DNA from: Geodermatophilus sp. DF01-2
Lineage (GTDB): Bacteria > Actinomycetota > Actinomycetes > Mycobacteriales > Geodermatophilaceae
Length of the DNA: 38,899 nucleotides
Assembly (NCBI RefSeq): GCF_004571065.1
Contig: NZ_SPQN01000035.1
Span: 1 to 38,899 of the forward strand
Direction of reading: 5' to 3'
Shown here: positions 6,661 to 14,719 of the stretch, in pieces
Layout of the letters: each line of letters starts with the position of its first letter
How positions within the stretch are numbered: the first letter of the stretch is position 1
Notes under the pieces: generated by a model
The model's database searches: none
What the model saw: the letters and a program-made list of their open reading frames with translations, nothing else
What the model was told of the DNA's origin: nothing
Position numbers and translations under genes: made by a program

Positions 6661-8279
6661 TACAGCCCCAGCGCCGCGGACATCTCGGTGCGCAGCTGGT
6701 CGAGCTCGTCGGCGCCCCGGCCGCGGGCGGCGATGACCCCGGCGTCCTCGTGCACCGGGACGACGGTCTCCAGGTAGGCCTTGAGCTTGGGCTCGGTGCC
6801 GCTGGGCCGCACGATCACTCGCACGCCGTCACCGAGCAGCCGGACGGCGTCCACGGCGGGGGTCTCCTCGCGCAGGTCCGAGGCCGCCACCTCCCGGCCC
6901 AGCAGGCGGGACGGCGGTGCCGAGCGCAGCCGCGCCATCATCGCGCCGATCCGCGAGAGGTCCTCCACCCGCACCGCCAGCTGCCCGGTCGCGAACAACC
7001 CGTGCTCCACGGCCAGCTCGTCGAGCCGGTCGGTCAGCGTGCGGCCGGACGCCTTCAGCTCCGCGGCCAGCAGCGCGACGGCGAGCGCGGCGGAGATGCC
7101 GTCCTTGTCGAGCACCACGTCCGGCGCCACCGCGTAGCCCAGCGCCTCCTCGTACCCGAACACCAGCGGCTCGTCAGCAGTGCCCGCGCGGACGATCCAC
7201 TTGAACCCGGTCGGCGTCTCGGCGAACCGCACCCCGTGCGTCCCGGCGAGCGCGTGCAGCAGCGAGCCGCTCACCAGCGACGCCGCGTACGTGCCCCGCA
7301 CCCCGCGGCGCAGCAGCCAGTCGGCGAGCAACCCGCCCACCTCGTCGCCGGTCAGCTGGCGGCCGCCGCAGACCACCGAGCAACGGTCGGCGTCGGGGTC
7401 CTCGGCGATCGCCACGTCGGCGTCCACCCGCGCGGCCAGGGCCTGCAACAGGTCCACCGCGCCCGGCTCCTCCGGGTTGGGGAAGGTGACCGTCGGGAAC
7501 GCCGGGTCGGGCTCGTCCTGCTCGGGAACGCTCACCGGCGGCGCGACGCCCGCGGCGGCGAACACCGACCGCGTGGTCCCGGCACCGACGCCGTGCATCG
7601 CGGTGTAGGCGACGACGAGGCGGTCGAGATCGGGGACCCGGGAGGGCTCCAGCGCCCGCACGACGGCGGCCACGTAGTCGGCCTCGACGTCGTCCCCGAG
7701 GGTCAGCCAGTCGTCGGACGTCGGGACCTCGCGCGCCGGGCCGACGGCGGCGATCGCCGCCTCGATCTCCCGGTCGGCCGGCGGCACCAGCTGCGCCCCG
7801 TCGACGAGGTAGACCTTGTAGCCGTTGTCGTCGGGCGGGTTGTGGCTGGCGGTGACCATCACCCCGGCCACGCACCCCAGGTGGCGGACGGCGAAGGCCA
7901 GCACCGGCGTCGGCAGCGGCCGCGGCAGCACCTGGACGGCGAACCCGGCCGCGGTCAGCACCGCCGCGGAGACGCTGGCGAACTCGTCGGACCGGCGGCG
8001 CGCGTCGAAGCCGATCACCACGCCGCCGCCGGCGTGCCCGCCCGAGGCCAGCCAGCGACCCAGACCCGCGGCCGCCCGGGTGACCACCGCGGCGTTCATC
8101 CCCGCCGGCCCCGCCCGTAGCGGGCCGCGCAGCCCGGCGGTGCCGAAGGTCAGCGGCCCGGCGAAGCGGCGCTCCAGCTCGACGGTGTTCCCCGCCTCGA
8201 TCAGGGCCTCGATCTCCGCGCGGTCGTCGTCGTGCGGATCGGCGTCGGCCCACTCGCGGGCGGTCTGGAGCAGCGTCAC
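6660..8279 (-). CDS. Phospho-sugar mutase (phosphoglucomutase/phosphomannomutase, PmmB-like)
   Basis: Interconverts 1- and 6-phosphates of a hexose, or of (deoxy)ribose. The 539-residue protein has all alpha-D-phosphohexomutase landmarks: FGTAGLRG near residue 45, the active-site loop TASHNP with phosphoserine Ser145, the Mg2+ loop DPDADR starting at Asp294, the sugar loop GYEEALGY, and the C-terminal phosphate-binding RPSGTEPK. The GTG at 8279 overlaps the stop of the dehydrogenase gene as GTGA. Downstream of purine nucleoside phosphorylase, it could use the (deoxy)ribose 1-phosphate released by that enzyme. The pairing of a PNP gene with pmmB is also known from Mycobacterium tuberculosis. 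Substrate preference (glucose, mannose or pentose phosphate) is not resolved. Confidence 0.9.
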   Translation of the reverse strand: MTLLQTAREWADADPHDDDRAEIEALIEAGNTVELERRFAGPLTFGTAGLRGPLRAGPAGMNAAVVTRAAAGLGRWLASGGHAGGGVVIGFDARRRSDEFASVSAAVLTAAGFAVQVLPRPLPTPVLAFAVRHLGCVAGVMVTASHNPPDDNGYKVYLVDGAQLVPPADREIEAAIAAVGPAREVPTSDDWLTLGDDVEADYVAAVVRALEPSRVPDLDRLVVAYTAMHGVGAGTTRSVFAAAGVAPPVSVPEQDEPDPAFPTVTFPNPEEPGAVDLLQALAARVDADVAIAEDPDADRCSVVCGGRQLTGDEVGGLLADWLLRRGVRGTYAASLVSGSLLHALAGTHGVRFAETPTGFKWIVRAGTADEPLVFGYEEALGYAVAPDVVLDKDGISAALAVALLAAELKASGRTLTDRLDELAVEHGLFATGQLAVRVEDLSRIGAMMARLRSAPPSRLLGREVAASDLREETPAVDAVRLLGDGVRVIVRPSGTEPKLKAYLETVVPVHEDAGVIAARGRGADELDQLRTEMSAALGL

Positions 8280-9094
8280 GCGTCCACCTCGGCGTCGAAC
8301 GACGGGAGCGTGAACTCGCCGCCCACGCGCGCGTGCACCGGGTCGACGGGGTCGGGCTCGCCGTGCACCTCCACCAGCGCCTCGGCGTACGGCTCGGCGT
8401 CGTCGACCGGCTCGTAGCCCAGCGCCCGGGCGGCGGTGAGGTCCCACCAGGCGCGGGTGTTGGCCGAGACGCCCCACACGACGGCGAACCCGGGGGACGG
8501 CGCCCGCAGCGCGGCGTCGACCAGCGACACCTGATCGCGAGGGGAGAGCCAGGTCGAGAGCTGGCGGGTCGTCGTCGGCTCGGGGGAGGCGCTGCCGATG
8601 CGCAGACAGACGACGTCCAGGCCGTACCGGTCGGCGTAGAGGGAACCCAGTGCCTCCATCGCCACCTTGGAGACCCCGTAGTAGGTGTCCGGCCGCGGCA
8701 GGGCGTCGGCCTCGCGGAGGAGCCCGGCGTCCGGTCGCGGCGTGAAGCCGGTGGCGTGGTTGCTCGAGGCCAGCACCACCCGGGGGACGCCGGCCCGCCG
8801 CGCCGCCTCCAGCACGCAGTAGGTCCCCTCGATGTTGGCGTGCGAGACCGCCGCCCACGTCGACTCGCCGGAGACGCCGGCCAGGTGCACGACGGCGGCG
8901 GCCCCGGAGACGGCCTCCACCATCGCGGCGAGGTCGGTGACGTCGGCGACGACCTGCTCCTCGCCGGGACGGGCGTCGGGCAGGGGGACGACGTCCAGCG
9001 AGCGCAGCGCCCAGCCGCGCTCGGGCAGCCCGCCGCGCAGCACGGTGCCGATCCGCCCGGCCGCCCCGGTGACCAGCACGGGACCGCTGCTCAC
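8276..9094 (-). CDS. NAD-dependent epimerase/dehydratase family, uronate dehydrogenase-like
   Basis: An extended short-chain dehydrogenase of 272 residues. The Rossmann motif is TGAAGRIG (residues 9-16). The catalytic triad is Ser111 in the ASSNH segment plus Tyr139 and Lys143 in YGVSK. The SSNHATGF motif, the RIGS segment, STWLSPRD and [11 protein letters not shown] resemble uronate dehydrogenases, which oxidise galacturonate or glucuronate to aldarolactones. The function is therefore inferred by subfamily. It overlaps its upstream and downstream neighbours by GTGA on both sides. It looks out of place between PNP and a phospho-sugar mutase, so a different sugar substrate linked to nucleoside salvage is possible. 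Confidence 0.75.
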   Translation of the reverse strand: MSSGPVLVTGAAGRIGTVLRGGLPERGWALRSLDVVPLPDARPGEEQVVADVTDLAAMVEAVSGAAAVVHLAGVSGESTWAAVSHANIEGTYCVLEAARRAGVPRVVLASSNHATGFTPRPDAGLLREADALPRPDTYYGVSKVAMEALGSLYADRYGLDVVCLRIGSASPEPTTTRQLSTWLSPRDQVSLVDAALRAPSPGFAVVWGVSANTRAWWDLTAARALGYEPVDDAEPYAEALVEVHGEPDPVDPVHARVGGEFTLPSFDAEVDA

Positions 9095-9900
9095 GGCAGC
9101 CGCCCGACGAACTCGACGAGGAACTCGCCCAGCCGGCCGGCCGCCGCCTTCCCGGCCGCGAGCACCTCCTCGTGGTCGAGCACCTCCCCGGTGATGCCGG
9201 CGGCGGCGTTGGTGACCATCGACAGCCCCAGCACCTCCAGCCCCGCGGCGCGTGCGGCGATGGCCTCCAGCGCGGTGGACATGCCCACCAGGTCGGCGCC
9301 GAGCGTGCGCAGCATCCGGATCTCGGCCGGCGTCTCGTAGTGCGGCCCGGGCAGCGCGGCGTAGACGCCCTCGGTCAGCGACGGGTCGATCTCCCGCGCC
9401 AGCGACCGCAGCCGCGCCGAGTACAGGTCGGTCAGGTCGACGAACGTGGCGCCGGCCAGCGGCGAGCGGGCGGTCAGGTTCAGGTGGTCGGCGATCAGCA
9501 CCGCCTGGCCGACCCGGTGCTCTGGGGCCAGCCCGCCGGCGGCGTTGGTGAGGACGACGGTGCGCACGCCCGCCGCGGCCGCCGTCCGGACGCCGTGCGC
9601 CACCGGCTCGACGCCGCGGCCCTCGTAGAGGTGCGTGCGGCCGAGGAAGAGGAGCACCCGGCGCTGGCCCACCCGCACCGACCGGACCTCCCCGCCGTGG
9701 CCGACCGCCGTCGGGACGGCGAAGCCGGGCAGGTCACCGATGGCGACGCTGCCCTCGACGGCCCCGAAGGCGTCGGCCGCGGGAGCCCAGCCCGACCCCA
9801 TGACGACGGCCACGTCGTGGCCGCCGCCGAGCGCGGTGGTGAGGTCGTCGGCCGCGCGGGCGGCCAGGACGGCGGGGGTGTCGGCGGGGGGTGCACTCAC
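9091..9900 (-). CDS. punA: Purine nucleoside phosphorylase (trimeric type)
   Basis: Splits purine (deoxy)nucleosides with phosphate into free base and (deoxy)ribose 1-phosphate. The 269-residue size fits the homotrimeric class. Motifs seen are VVMGSGW (phosphate loop), GRTHLYEG with the phosphate-binding His, [23 protein letters not shown], and VTNAAAG with the base-binding Asn. It is first in the operon, followed by the uronate dehydrogenase-like gene (GTGA overlap). A TAGCGT hexamer lies exactly six bases before the GTG start with no ribosome binding site between them, which suggests a leaderless mRNA. It is divergent from the M16-like gene. Confidence 0.93.
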   Translation of the reverse strand: MSAPPADTPAVLAARAADDLTTALGGGHDVAVVMGSGWAPAADAFGAVEGSVAIGDLPGFAVPTAVGHGGEVRSVRVGQRRVLLFLGRTHLYEGRGVEPVAHGVRTAAAAGVRTVVLTNAAGGLAPEHRVGQAVLIADHLNLTARSPLAGATFVDLTDLYSARLRSLAREIDPSLTEGVYAALPGPHYETPAEIRMLRTLGADLVGMSTALEAIAARAAGLEVLGLSMVTNAAAGITGEVLDHEEVLAAGKAAAGRLGEFLVEFVGRLP

Positions 9901-9906
9901 GCCTGG

Positions 9907-9912
9907 ACGCTA
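9907..9912 (-). promoter_or_regulatory. Candidate -10 element for a leaderless PNP operon transcript
   Basis: TAGCGT on the minus strand is separated by six bases (CCAGGC) from the GTG start at 9900. Initiation seven bases downstream of a -10 hexamer would fall on the start codon itself. No recognisable -35 was found. Confidence 0.5.
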
Positions 9913-10009
9913 GCCCAGCGGCCGCGGCGGGATGCGGCACACGCACCTCAGCTGTCCCGGGCGGGCGTGTCCGTCGAGGAGCCGGACGGCGGGGGCCGAG
10001 CCTGTCGGG

Positions 10010-11518
10010 GTGCAGCGCATCGACATCGACGGCGTCCCCGTCTTCGCGGCGAGCGGCCCGGCGCGGACCACCGCCGCCCTCGTCTTCGGCGTGGGACTGC
10101 GCGACGAGACGTTCGCGACCATCGAGGTCACCCACCTCGTCGAGCACCTCGCCATGGGCGCGCTGCCCCGCACGCACCTGCGCTGCAACGCGGTCACCGA
10201 CGTCGACACCACCACGTTCTTCGCCACCGGCCGGCCGGAGGCGGTCGGCGCGTTCCTCGAAGGCGTGTGCCGTGCGCTGGCCGACCTGCCCACCGAGCGG
10301 ATGGACCTGGAGGTCGGCGTCCTGCAGGCGGAGAGCTGTGGGGCGCCGTACTCGGCGATGGGCGCGCTGTGGGCCGCCCGCTTCGGGCTGGCCGGCCCGG
10401 GACTGGTCGTCGCCGACGGGCCCGGCCCGGAGTACCTCACCGAGGAGATCGTCCGGGCGCACGCCCGCCGCTGGTTCGTCCGGGGCAACGCCGCGCTGTG
10501 GTGCTCCGGACCGCTGCCGGCCGACCTGCGGCTGCCCCTCCCGGCCGGCCTCCGCCCCGACCGGCCCGTGCCGCCGTCCCGCCCGCAGACCGGCCCGGTG
10601 TGGACCCGGGGCACCGGCGTCGGGCTGCTCCTGACCGCGGGCGGCGCGGGCGATCCCGCCCTCACCATGGGCGTCGAGGTGCTCAAGGAGCGGCTGCGCG
10701 ACACCGCCCGCCACGCCCGGGGGCTGGCGTACTCCGTCGACTCGATGGCCCTGGACCTCTCCGCCGACCGGCGCGAGGTCGCCGTCGTCGCCGACGCCCG
10801 CGAGGGCCAGGAGGGCGAGGTGGCCGGGCTGCTGTGGCAGGCCTACGCGCAGCTGTGCGAGTCCGGCCCGAGCGCCGCCGAGCTGGCGCACGCCGTCGAC
10901 GGCTTCGCCGAGGAGCTGGACGCCGACGAGCGCGCGGTCGTCGAGTCCGAGCTCGCCGACGCCGCCTACTGCGCGGTCGGCGGCCTGCCGTTCCGCCCGG
11001 TGCAGGAGGTCCTCGGGAACTGGCGGACGACGGGCACCGAGGAGGTCGCGGCGGCGCTGCGGGGCACGTGGACGACGGCGGTCCTCTCCGTGCCCGAGGG
11101 CGCGGCCTACGAGGGCCCCGGGGATCCGGTCGAGCGGCGCTGGGTCTGCGGTGTGCAGGCGCACCTGCCGGAGGGGCGCACCTTCCGCCCCCCGGCGCTG
11201 GCCCGGCTGCTCTCCCGCGAGAACCGGGTCGCTCTCGTCGTCGGGGAGCGGGGACTGGCCTCCCGCGACGCCGACGGCGACGTCCACGCCATCCCGTGGG
11301 AGCTCGTCGAGGCGGCGCTGCCCACCGAGGACGGCCGGGCGGTGCTCGTCGTCGGCCGCAACCTGTGCACCGTGCTGGTCGACGAGGACCGGTACGGCCG
11401 TAGGATTGTCGCGGCCCTGCGCGACCGGGTGCCGGCCGCCCGCTGGCTCCCCCGACCGGCCGCTCCCGCGGAGGGCCGGCCGAAGGCCGTCCCCGTCGGC
11501 TACGCCAACTGCCCATGA
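10010..11518 (+). CDS. M16 (insulinase/pitrilysin-like) zinc metallopeptidase homologue
   Basis: A protein of about 500 residues with the inverted zinc motif of the M16 family: HLVEH (His42, Glu45, His46 counted from the GTG at 10010), preceded by the usual hydrophobic strand and acidic residues. A downstream Glu108 in VLQAES is the likely third ligand. It lies about 62 residues after the motif, against roughly 75 in classical members. The later region resembles a second M16 half. No signal peptide is seen, so it is probably cytoplasmic. The start is uncertain: ATG 9932 would add 26 unconvincing residues. Its stop overlaps the start of the acetyltransferase gene (ATGA). Its substrate is unknown. 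Confidence 0.65.
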   Translation: MQRIDIDGVPVFAASGPARTTAALVFGVGLRDETFATIEVTHLVEHLAMGALPRTHLRCNAVTDVDTTTFFATGRPEAVGAFLEGVCRALADLPTERMDLEVGVLQAESCGAPYSAMGALWAARFGLAGPGLVVADGPGPEYLTEEIVRAHARRWFVRGNAALWCSGPLPADLRLPLPAGLRPDRPVPPSRPQTGPVWTRGTGVGLLLTAGGAGDPALTMGVEVLKERLRDTARHARGLAYSVDSMALDLSADRREVAVVADAREGQEGEVAGLLWQAYAQLCESGPSAAELAHAVDGFAEELDADERAVVESELADAAYCAVGGLPFRPVQEVLGNWRTTGTEEVAAALRGTWTTAVLSVPEGAAYEGPGDPVERRWVCGVQAHLPEGRTFRPPALARLLSRENRVALVVGERGLASRDADGDVHAIPWELVEAALPTEDGRAVLVVGRNLCTVLVDEDRYGRRIVAALRDRVPAARWLPRPAAPAEGRPKAVPVGYANCP

Positions 11519-12129
11519 GTCGGGCGGACGGCGCAGGGATGATGAACGGCATGGAGCAGCAGGACCCCCTGGACGGCCGGCGGATCCGTCTGCGCCCTTG
11601 GCGGCCCGACGACGTCGACGACGTTGTAGCCGCCTGCCAGGACGCGGAGATCCAGCGGTGGACGCAGGTACCGGTGCCCTACCGGCGCGAGGACGCGGAG
11701 GGCTTCGTCGGACTCGTCGCCGAGGAGACCCGGGCGGCCGGTGGTGCGCTTTTCGCCGTGGAGAGCCAGGAGTCCGGGAACCTGGTCGGCAGCATCGGTC
11801 TCTTCCCGCCGACCGACGGCTTCGGCGAGATCGGCTACTGGACCGTCGAGGAGCACCGGGGCCGGGGCCTGACCGCAGAGGCGGTCGGGGTGCTCACGGA
11901 GTGGGCGTTCTCCCATCGGGGCCTGCACCGCGTCGAACTGCACGTCGACCCGGCGAACGCCGGCTCCCGGCGGGTGGCCGAACGAGCGGGCTACCTGGCG
12001 GAGGGTGTCGTCCGCAAGCGCTTTCGGCATCGCGGGCAGCCCAGCGATGTCGTTCTCTACTCCCGCCTGGCCACCGACCCCCCGCCCCGAGAGGTGAGCG
12101 GTGCCGGTTCCGGCGGTGCCGCGCCGTGA
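11515..12129 (+). CDS. GNAT family N-acetyltransferase (RimJ/RimL-like)
   Basis: Transfers an acetyl group from acetyl-CoA to an amine; the acceptor is unknown. The fold is recognisable from RIRLRPWRPDDVDDV at the N-terminus, the GEIGYWTVEEHRGRGL acetyl-CoA-binding segment with its RGRGL pyrophosphate loop, and the C-terminal HVDPANAGSRRVAERAGY, which is typical of RimJ/RimL-type proteins. The first ATG overlaps the upstream stop (ATGA). The ATG at 11551, with AGGG upstream, would begin the protein 12 residues later and fits the family better. The Gly/Ala/Pro-rich tail after residue 185 is probably disordered. Confidence 0.85.
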   Translation: MSRADGAGMMNGMEQQDPLDGRRIRLRPWRPDDVDDVVAACQDAEIQRWTQVPVPYRREDAEGFVGLVAEETRAAGGALFAVESQESGNLVGSIGLFPPTDGFGEIGYWTVEEHRGRGLTAEAVGVLTEWAFSHRGLHRVELHVDPANAGSRRVAERAGYLAEGVVRKRFRHRGQPSDVVLYSRLATDPPPREVSGAGSGGAAP

Positions 12130-12136
12130 TCGTCCC

Positions 12137-12142
12137 TAGACT
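12137..12142 (+). promoter_or_regulatory. Candidate -10 element for a leaderless GCS2-type ligase transcript
   Basis: TAGACT is followed by six bases (CCGGGC) and the GTG start at 12149, with no ribosome binding site. This is the same spacing as at the PNP and birA genes. Initiation would begin at the start codon. The hexamer lies eight bases after the acetyltransferase stop. Confidence 0.5.
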
Positions 12143-12148
12143 CCGGGC

Positions 12149-13354
12149 GTGCAGATCCCGTTCCGTTCCTCCGAGCGCGCCAGTCTCGGCGTCGAGTGGG
12201 AGCTGCAGCTCGTCGACCTGCAGACGCGGCAGCTGACCGCCGGCGCCGTCGAGATCCTGCGGGAGATCCGGCCCGAGGGCGCCGAGGAGCACCCCAAGGC
12301 CAAGCACGAGCTGCTGCAGTCGACCGTCGAGATCATCACCGGCGTCTGCACCACGGTCGCCGAGGCCAAGGCCGACCTGGCCGGCACTCTCGCCGAGGTC
12401 CGAGCGGCCGCCGAGCGCCGCGGCCTGGGTCTGATGTGCGCCGGCACCCACCCGATCACCGACTGGCAGACGCAGGAGATCTCGCCCAAGGAGCGCTACC
12501 TGCAGCTGGTCGAGCGGATGCAGTGGCTGGCCCGCCGGCTGCAGATCTTCGGGGTGCACGTGCACGTCGGCGTCCGCGCGCCGGACAAGGCCATCCCCAT
12601 CGTCAACGCGCTCACCCAGTACGTGCCGCATTTCCTGGCGCTCTCGGCGTCCTCCCCGTTCTGGGTCGGCTGCGACACCGGCCTGGCCTCGGCGCGCACC
12701 AAGGTCTTCGAGGGCATGCCGACCGCCGGCCTGCCCTACCAGCTCTCCGGGTGGGACCGCTTCGAGGAGTACATGGAGACGCTGATCTCCACGCACGCCA
12801 TCGAGAGCGTCCGCGAGGTGTGGTGGGACATCCGCCCGCACCCCGACTTCGGCACCGTCGAGCTGCGCATCTGCGACGGGCTGCCCACCCTCGACGAGGT
12901 CGGCGCGGTCGCCGCGCTCTCCCAGTGCCTGGTCGAGCAGTTCGACACCCAGCTCGACCGCGGTTACACGCTGCCGGTGCCGGCCTCCTGGGTGCTGCGG
13001 GAGAACAAGTGGCGCGCGGCCCGCTACGGCCTGGACGCCGACATCGTCGTCGACGACAAGGGCACCGTGCGGCCGGTGCGCCAGGCGATCGGCGACCTGG
13101 TCGAGGAACTCGAGCCCACCGCCCGCCGGCTGGGCTGCGAGGCCGAGCTGGCCGACGTCGAGCGCGTCCTGGCCGTCGGCGCCTCCTACCAGCGGCAGCG
13201 GGCGGTCGCCGCGGCGCGCGACGGCGACCTAACCGCCGTCGTCGATAGCCTGCTCGCCGAGCTGCGGAACGGCCTGCCCACCAGCGGACCGGCCGACCAG
13301 CCGCCGGGCCCGGTGCCCGGCCCGGCCGACTGCGCCGGGGGGCACGCTGCATGA
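12149..13354 (+). CDS. Glutamate-cysteine ligase family 2 protein (YbdK-type carboxylate-amine ligase)
   Basis: An ATP-dependent carboxylate-amine ligase of 401 residues. Diagnostic features are LGVEWELQLVD at the N-terminus, a HELLQSTVEIITGVC segment, the CAGTHPITDW stretch, FGVHVHVGV, and WWDIRPHPDFGTVELRICDG. These belong to the GCS2 family, whose members form gamma-glutamylcysteine or related amides. Several characterised YbdK proteins show only weak cysteine ligase activity, so the substrate is open. It starts with GTG, probably on a leaderless transcript. It is coupled by ATGA to an M20 amidohydrolase, which suggests that the two act on the same amide pool. The last 30 residues are Pro/Gly-rich and probably disordered. 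Confidence 0.87.
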   Translation: MQIPFRSSERASLGVEWELQLVDLQTRQLTAGAVEILREIRPEGAEEHPKAKHELLQSTVEIITGVCTTVAEAKADLAGTLAEVRAAAERRGLGLMCAGTHPITDWQTQEISPKERYLQLVERMQWLARRLQIFGVHVHVGVRAPDKAIPIVNALTQYVPHFLALSASSPFWVGCDTGLASARTKVFEGMPTAGLPYQLSGWDRFEEYMETLISTHAIESVREVWWDIRPHPDFGTVELRICDGLPTLDEVGAVAALSQCLVEQFDTQLDRGYTLPVPASWVLRENKWRAARYGLDADIVVDDKGTVRPVRQAIGDLVEELEPTARRLGCEAELADVERVLAVGASYQRQRAVAAARDGDLTAVVDSLLAELRNGLPTSGPADQPPGPVPGPADCAGGHAA

Positions 13355-14610
13355 CGCAGTTCCCGGAGAAACTGGGGACGGCGGTCGACGAATGGGTCGC
13401 CGCGGAGCACCCGCAGCTGGTCGCCGTGCGCCGGCACCTGCACGCCCACCCCGAGCTGGCCTTCGCCGAGTTCGAGACGACGTCCTTCCTCGAGCAGCGG
13501 TTGCGCAAGGCCGGGCTGGACCCCAGGCGGCTGCCCACCGGCACCGGGCTGGTCGTCGAGCTGGGCTCCGGCGGGGCGGGTGGGGGACCGATCGTGGTGC
13601 TGCGCGCCGACATCGACGCGCTGCCGCTGGCCGACCTCAAGGACGTCCCCTACGCCTCCGTCCGCGAGGGGATGTGCCACGCCTGCGGGCACGACGTGCA
13701 CACCACCGTCGTCCTCGGCGCCGCGCTGGCGCTGGCCACGCTCGACGACCTGCCCGGCACCGTGCGCTGCGTCTTCCAGCCGGCCGAGGAGACGGTGCCC
13801 GGCGGAGCCACCGAGGTGGTGGCCGCCGGCGTGCTCGAGGGGGCCTCGCGCGCCTTCGCGTTGCACTGCGACCCCTCCCTCCCGGCCGGCACCGTGGGAC
13901 TGCGGACCGGCGCGATCACCGCCGCCTGTGACCGGATGGACGTCACGCTCACCGGCCCGGGCGGGCACACCGCGCGTCCGCAGCTGACCGTCGACCTGGT
14001 CGACGCTCTCGGCCGGCTGATCACCGACCTGCCCGCGCTGATGTCCCGGCAGGTCGACCCGCGCGCCGGCATGTCGCTGGTGTGGGGCGCGGTCAACGCC
14101 GGGGTCGCGGCCAACGCCATCCCGCAGCGCGGCTCCCTGCGCGGGACGGTGCGCGTGCTGGACCGGGACACCTGGCAGGACGCCGAGGGGCTGCTGCGGT
14201 CGCTGGTCGAGCGGGTCGCCGCGACCACCGGGGCCGACGTGGAGGTCGACTACGTCCGCGGGGTGCCGCCGGTGGTCAACGACCCGCGGGCGGTCGCCCT
14301 GCTGCGTTCCGCGGCCCTGGAGACGGTCGGCAGCGAGGGGCTGCGGCTGTCCCCGCAGAGCATGGGCGGAGAGGACTTCGGCTGGTTCGCCGACGTCCTG
14401 CCCATCGCGCTGGCGCGGCTGGGCACGCACGGCGGCGGCGCTCCGCTGGACCTGCACCGGGGGACCTTCGACGTCGACGAGCGGGCGATCGGGGTCGGCG
14501 TGCGGCTGCTGGCCCGCACCGCGTTGCACGCGCTGGCCGCCGACGCGGGCAGCCCGCCGGCCGGCCCCGTGCCGCACCCCGGCCGCTCGGGCACGGGCGG
14601 ACGACGGTAG
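13351..14610 (+). CDS. M20D family amidohydrolase (AmiA/HipO-like)
   Basis: A cytoplasmic metallo-amidohydrolase that removes acyl groups from N-acyl amino acids or related amides. The 419-residue protein has RRHLHAHPELAFAEFET, the metal-binding CHACGHDVHT (Cys112, His114), the catalytic and metal-binding QPAEE (Glu146, Glu147), the GPGGHTARP dimerisation-domain motif and the C-terminal GGEDFGWF. Two similar genes (amiA1, amiB1) lie near deoD-pmmB in Mycobacterium tuberculosis, which fits the order here. The start overlaps the ligase stop (ATGA). No signal peptide. The precise substrate is unknown. Confidence 0.9.
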   Translation: MTQFPEKLGTAVDEWVAAEHPQLVAVRRHLHAHPELAFAEFETTSFLEQRLRKAGLDPRRLPTGTGLVVELGSGGAGGGPIVVLRADIDALPLADLKDVPYASVREGMCHACGHDVHTTVVLGAALALATLDDLPGTVRCVFQPAEETVPGGATEVVAAGVLEGASRAFALHCDPSLPAGTVGLRTGAITAACDRMDVTLTGPGGHTARPQLTVDLVDALGRLITDLPALMSRQVDPRAGMSLVWGAVNAGVAANAIPQRGSLRGTVRVLDRDTWQDAEGLLRSLVERVAATTGADVEVDYVRGVPPVVNDPRAVALLRSAALETVGSEGLRLSPQSMGGEDFGWFADVLPIALARLGTHGGGAPLDLHRGTFDVDERAIGVGVRLLARTALHALAADAGSPPAGPVPHPGRSGTGGRR

Positions 14611-14650
14611 ACACTGTCGCTGATCGACCGACGACGCCAGGAGCCCGAGC

Positions 14651-14719
14651 GTGAGCGAGCGTGCGAGCGCAGCAGTCCGACGAGCGCGGTCGACGAGCGC
14701 CAGCGAGGAGGACGCGTGA
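14651..14719 (+). promoter_or_regulatory. mutAB leader element carrying the ribosome binding site, with an overlapping 22-codon leader frame
   Basis: The segment begins with GTGAGCGAGCGTGCGAGC (14651-14668) and ends with GACGAGCGCCAGCGAGGAG (14692-14710), which includes the mutA ribosome binding site. Both blocks recur, 18/18 and 18/19 identical, in front of accD on the minus strand (34306-34289 and 34253-34235). Read from its first GTG, the segment encodes a 22-residue leader peptide whose TGA overlaps the mutA GTG. A shared regulatory leader or a dispersed repeat are the two explanations. Confidence 0.55.

Noticed and set aside
9172-11403. Open frame of 743 codons spanning PNP and the M16-like gene
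   Set aside because: It crosses two divergent real genes, is extremely Arg/Gly-rich and shows no motifs.
14651-14719. 22-codon leader frame as a separate gene
   Set aside because: The homologous leader before accD lacks the stop and diverges in its middle codons, so there is no sign of selection on a peptide. It is treated as a nucleotide element.
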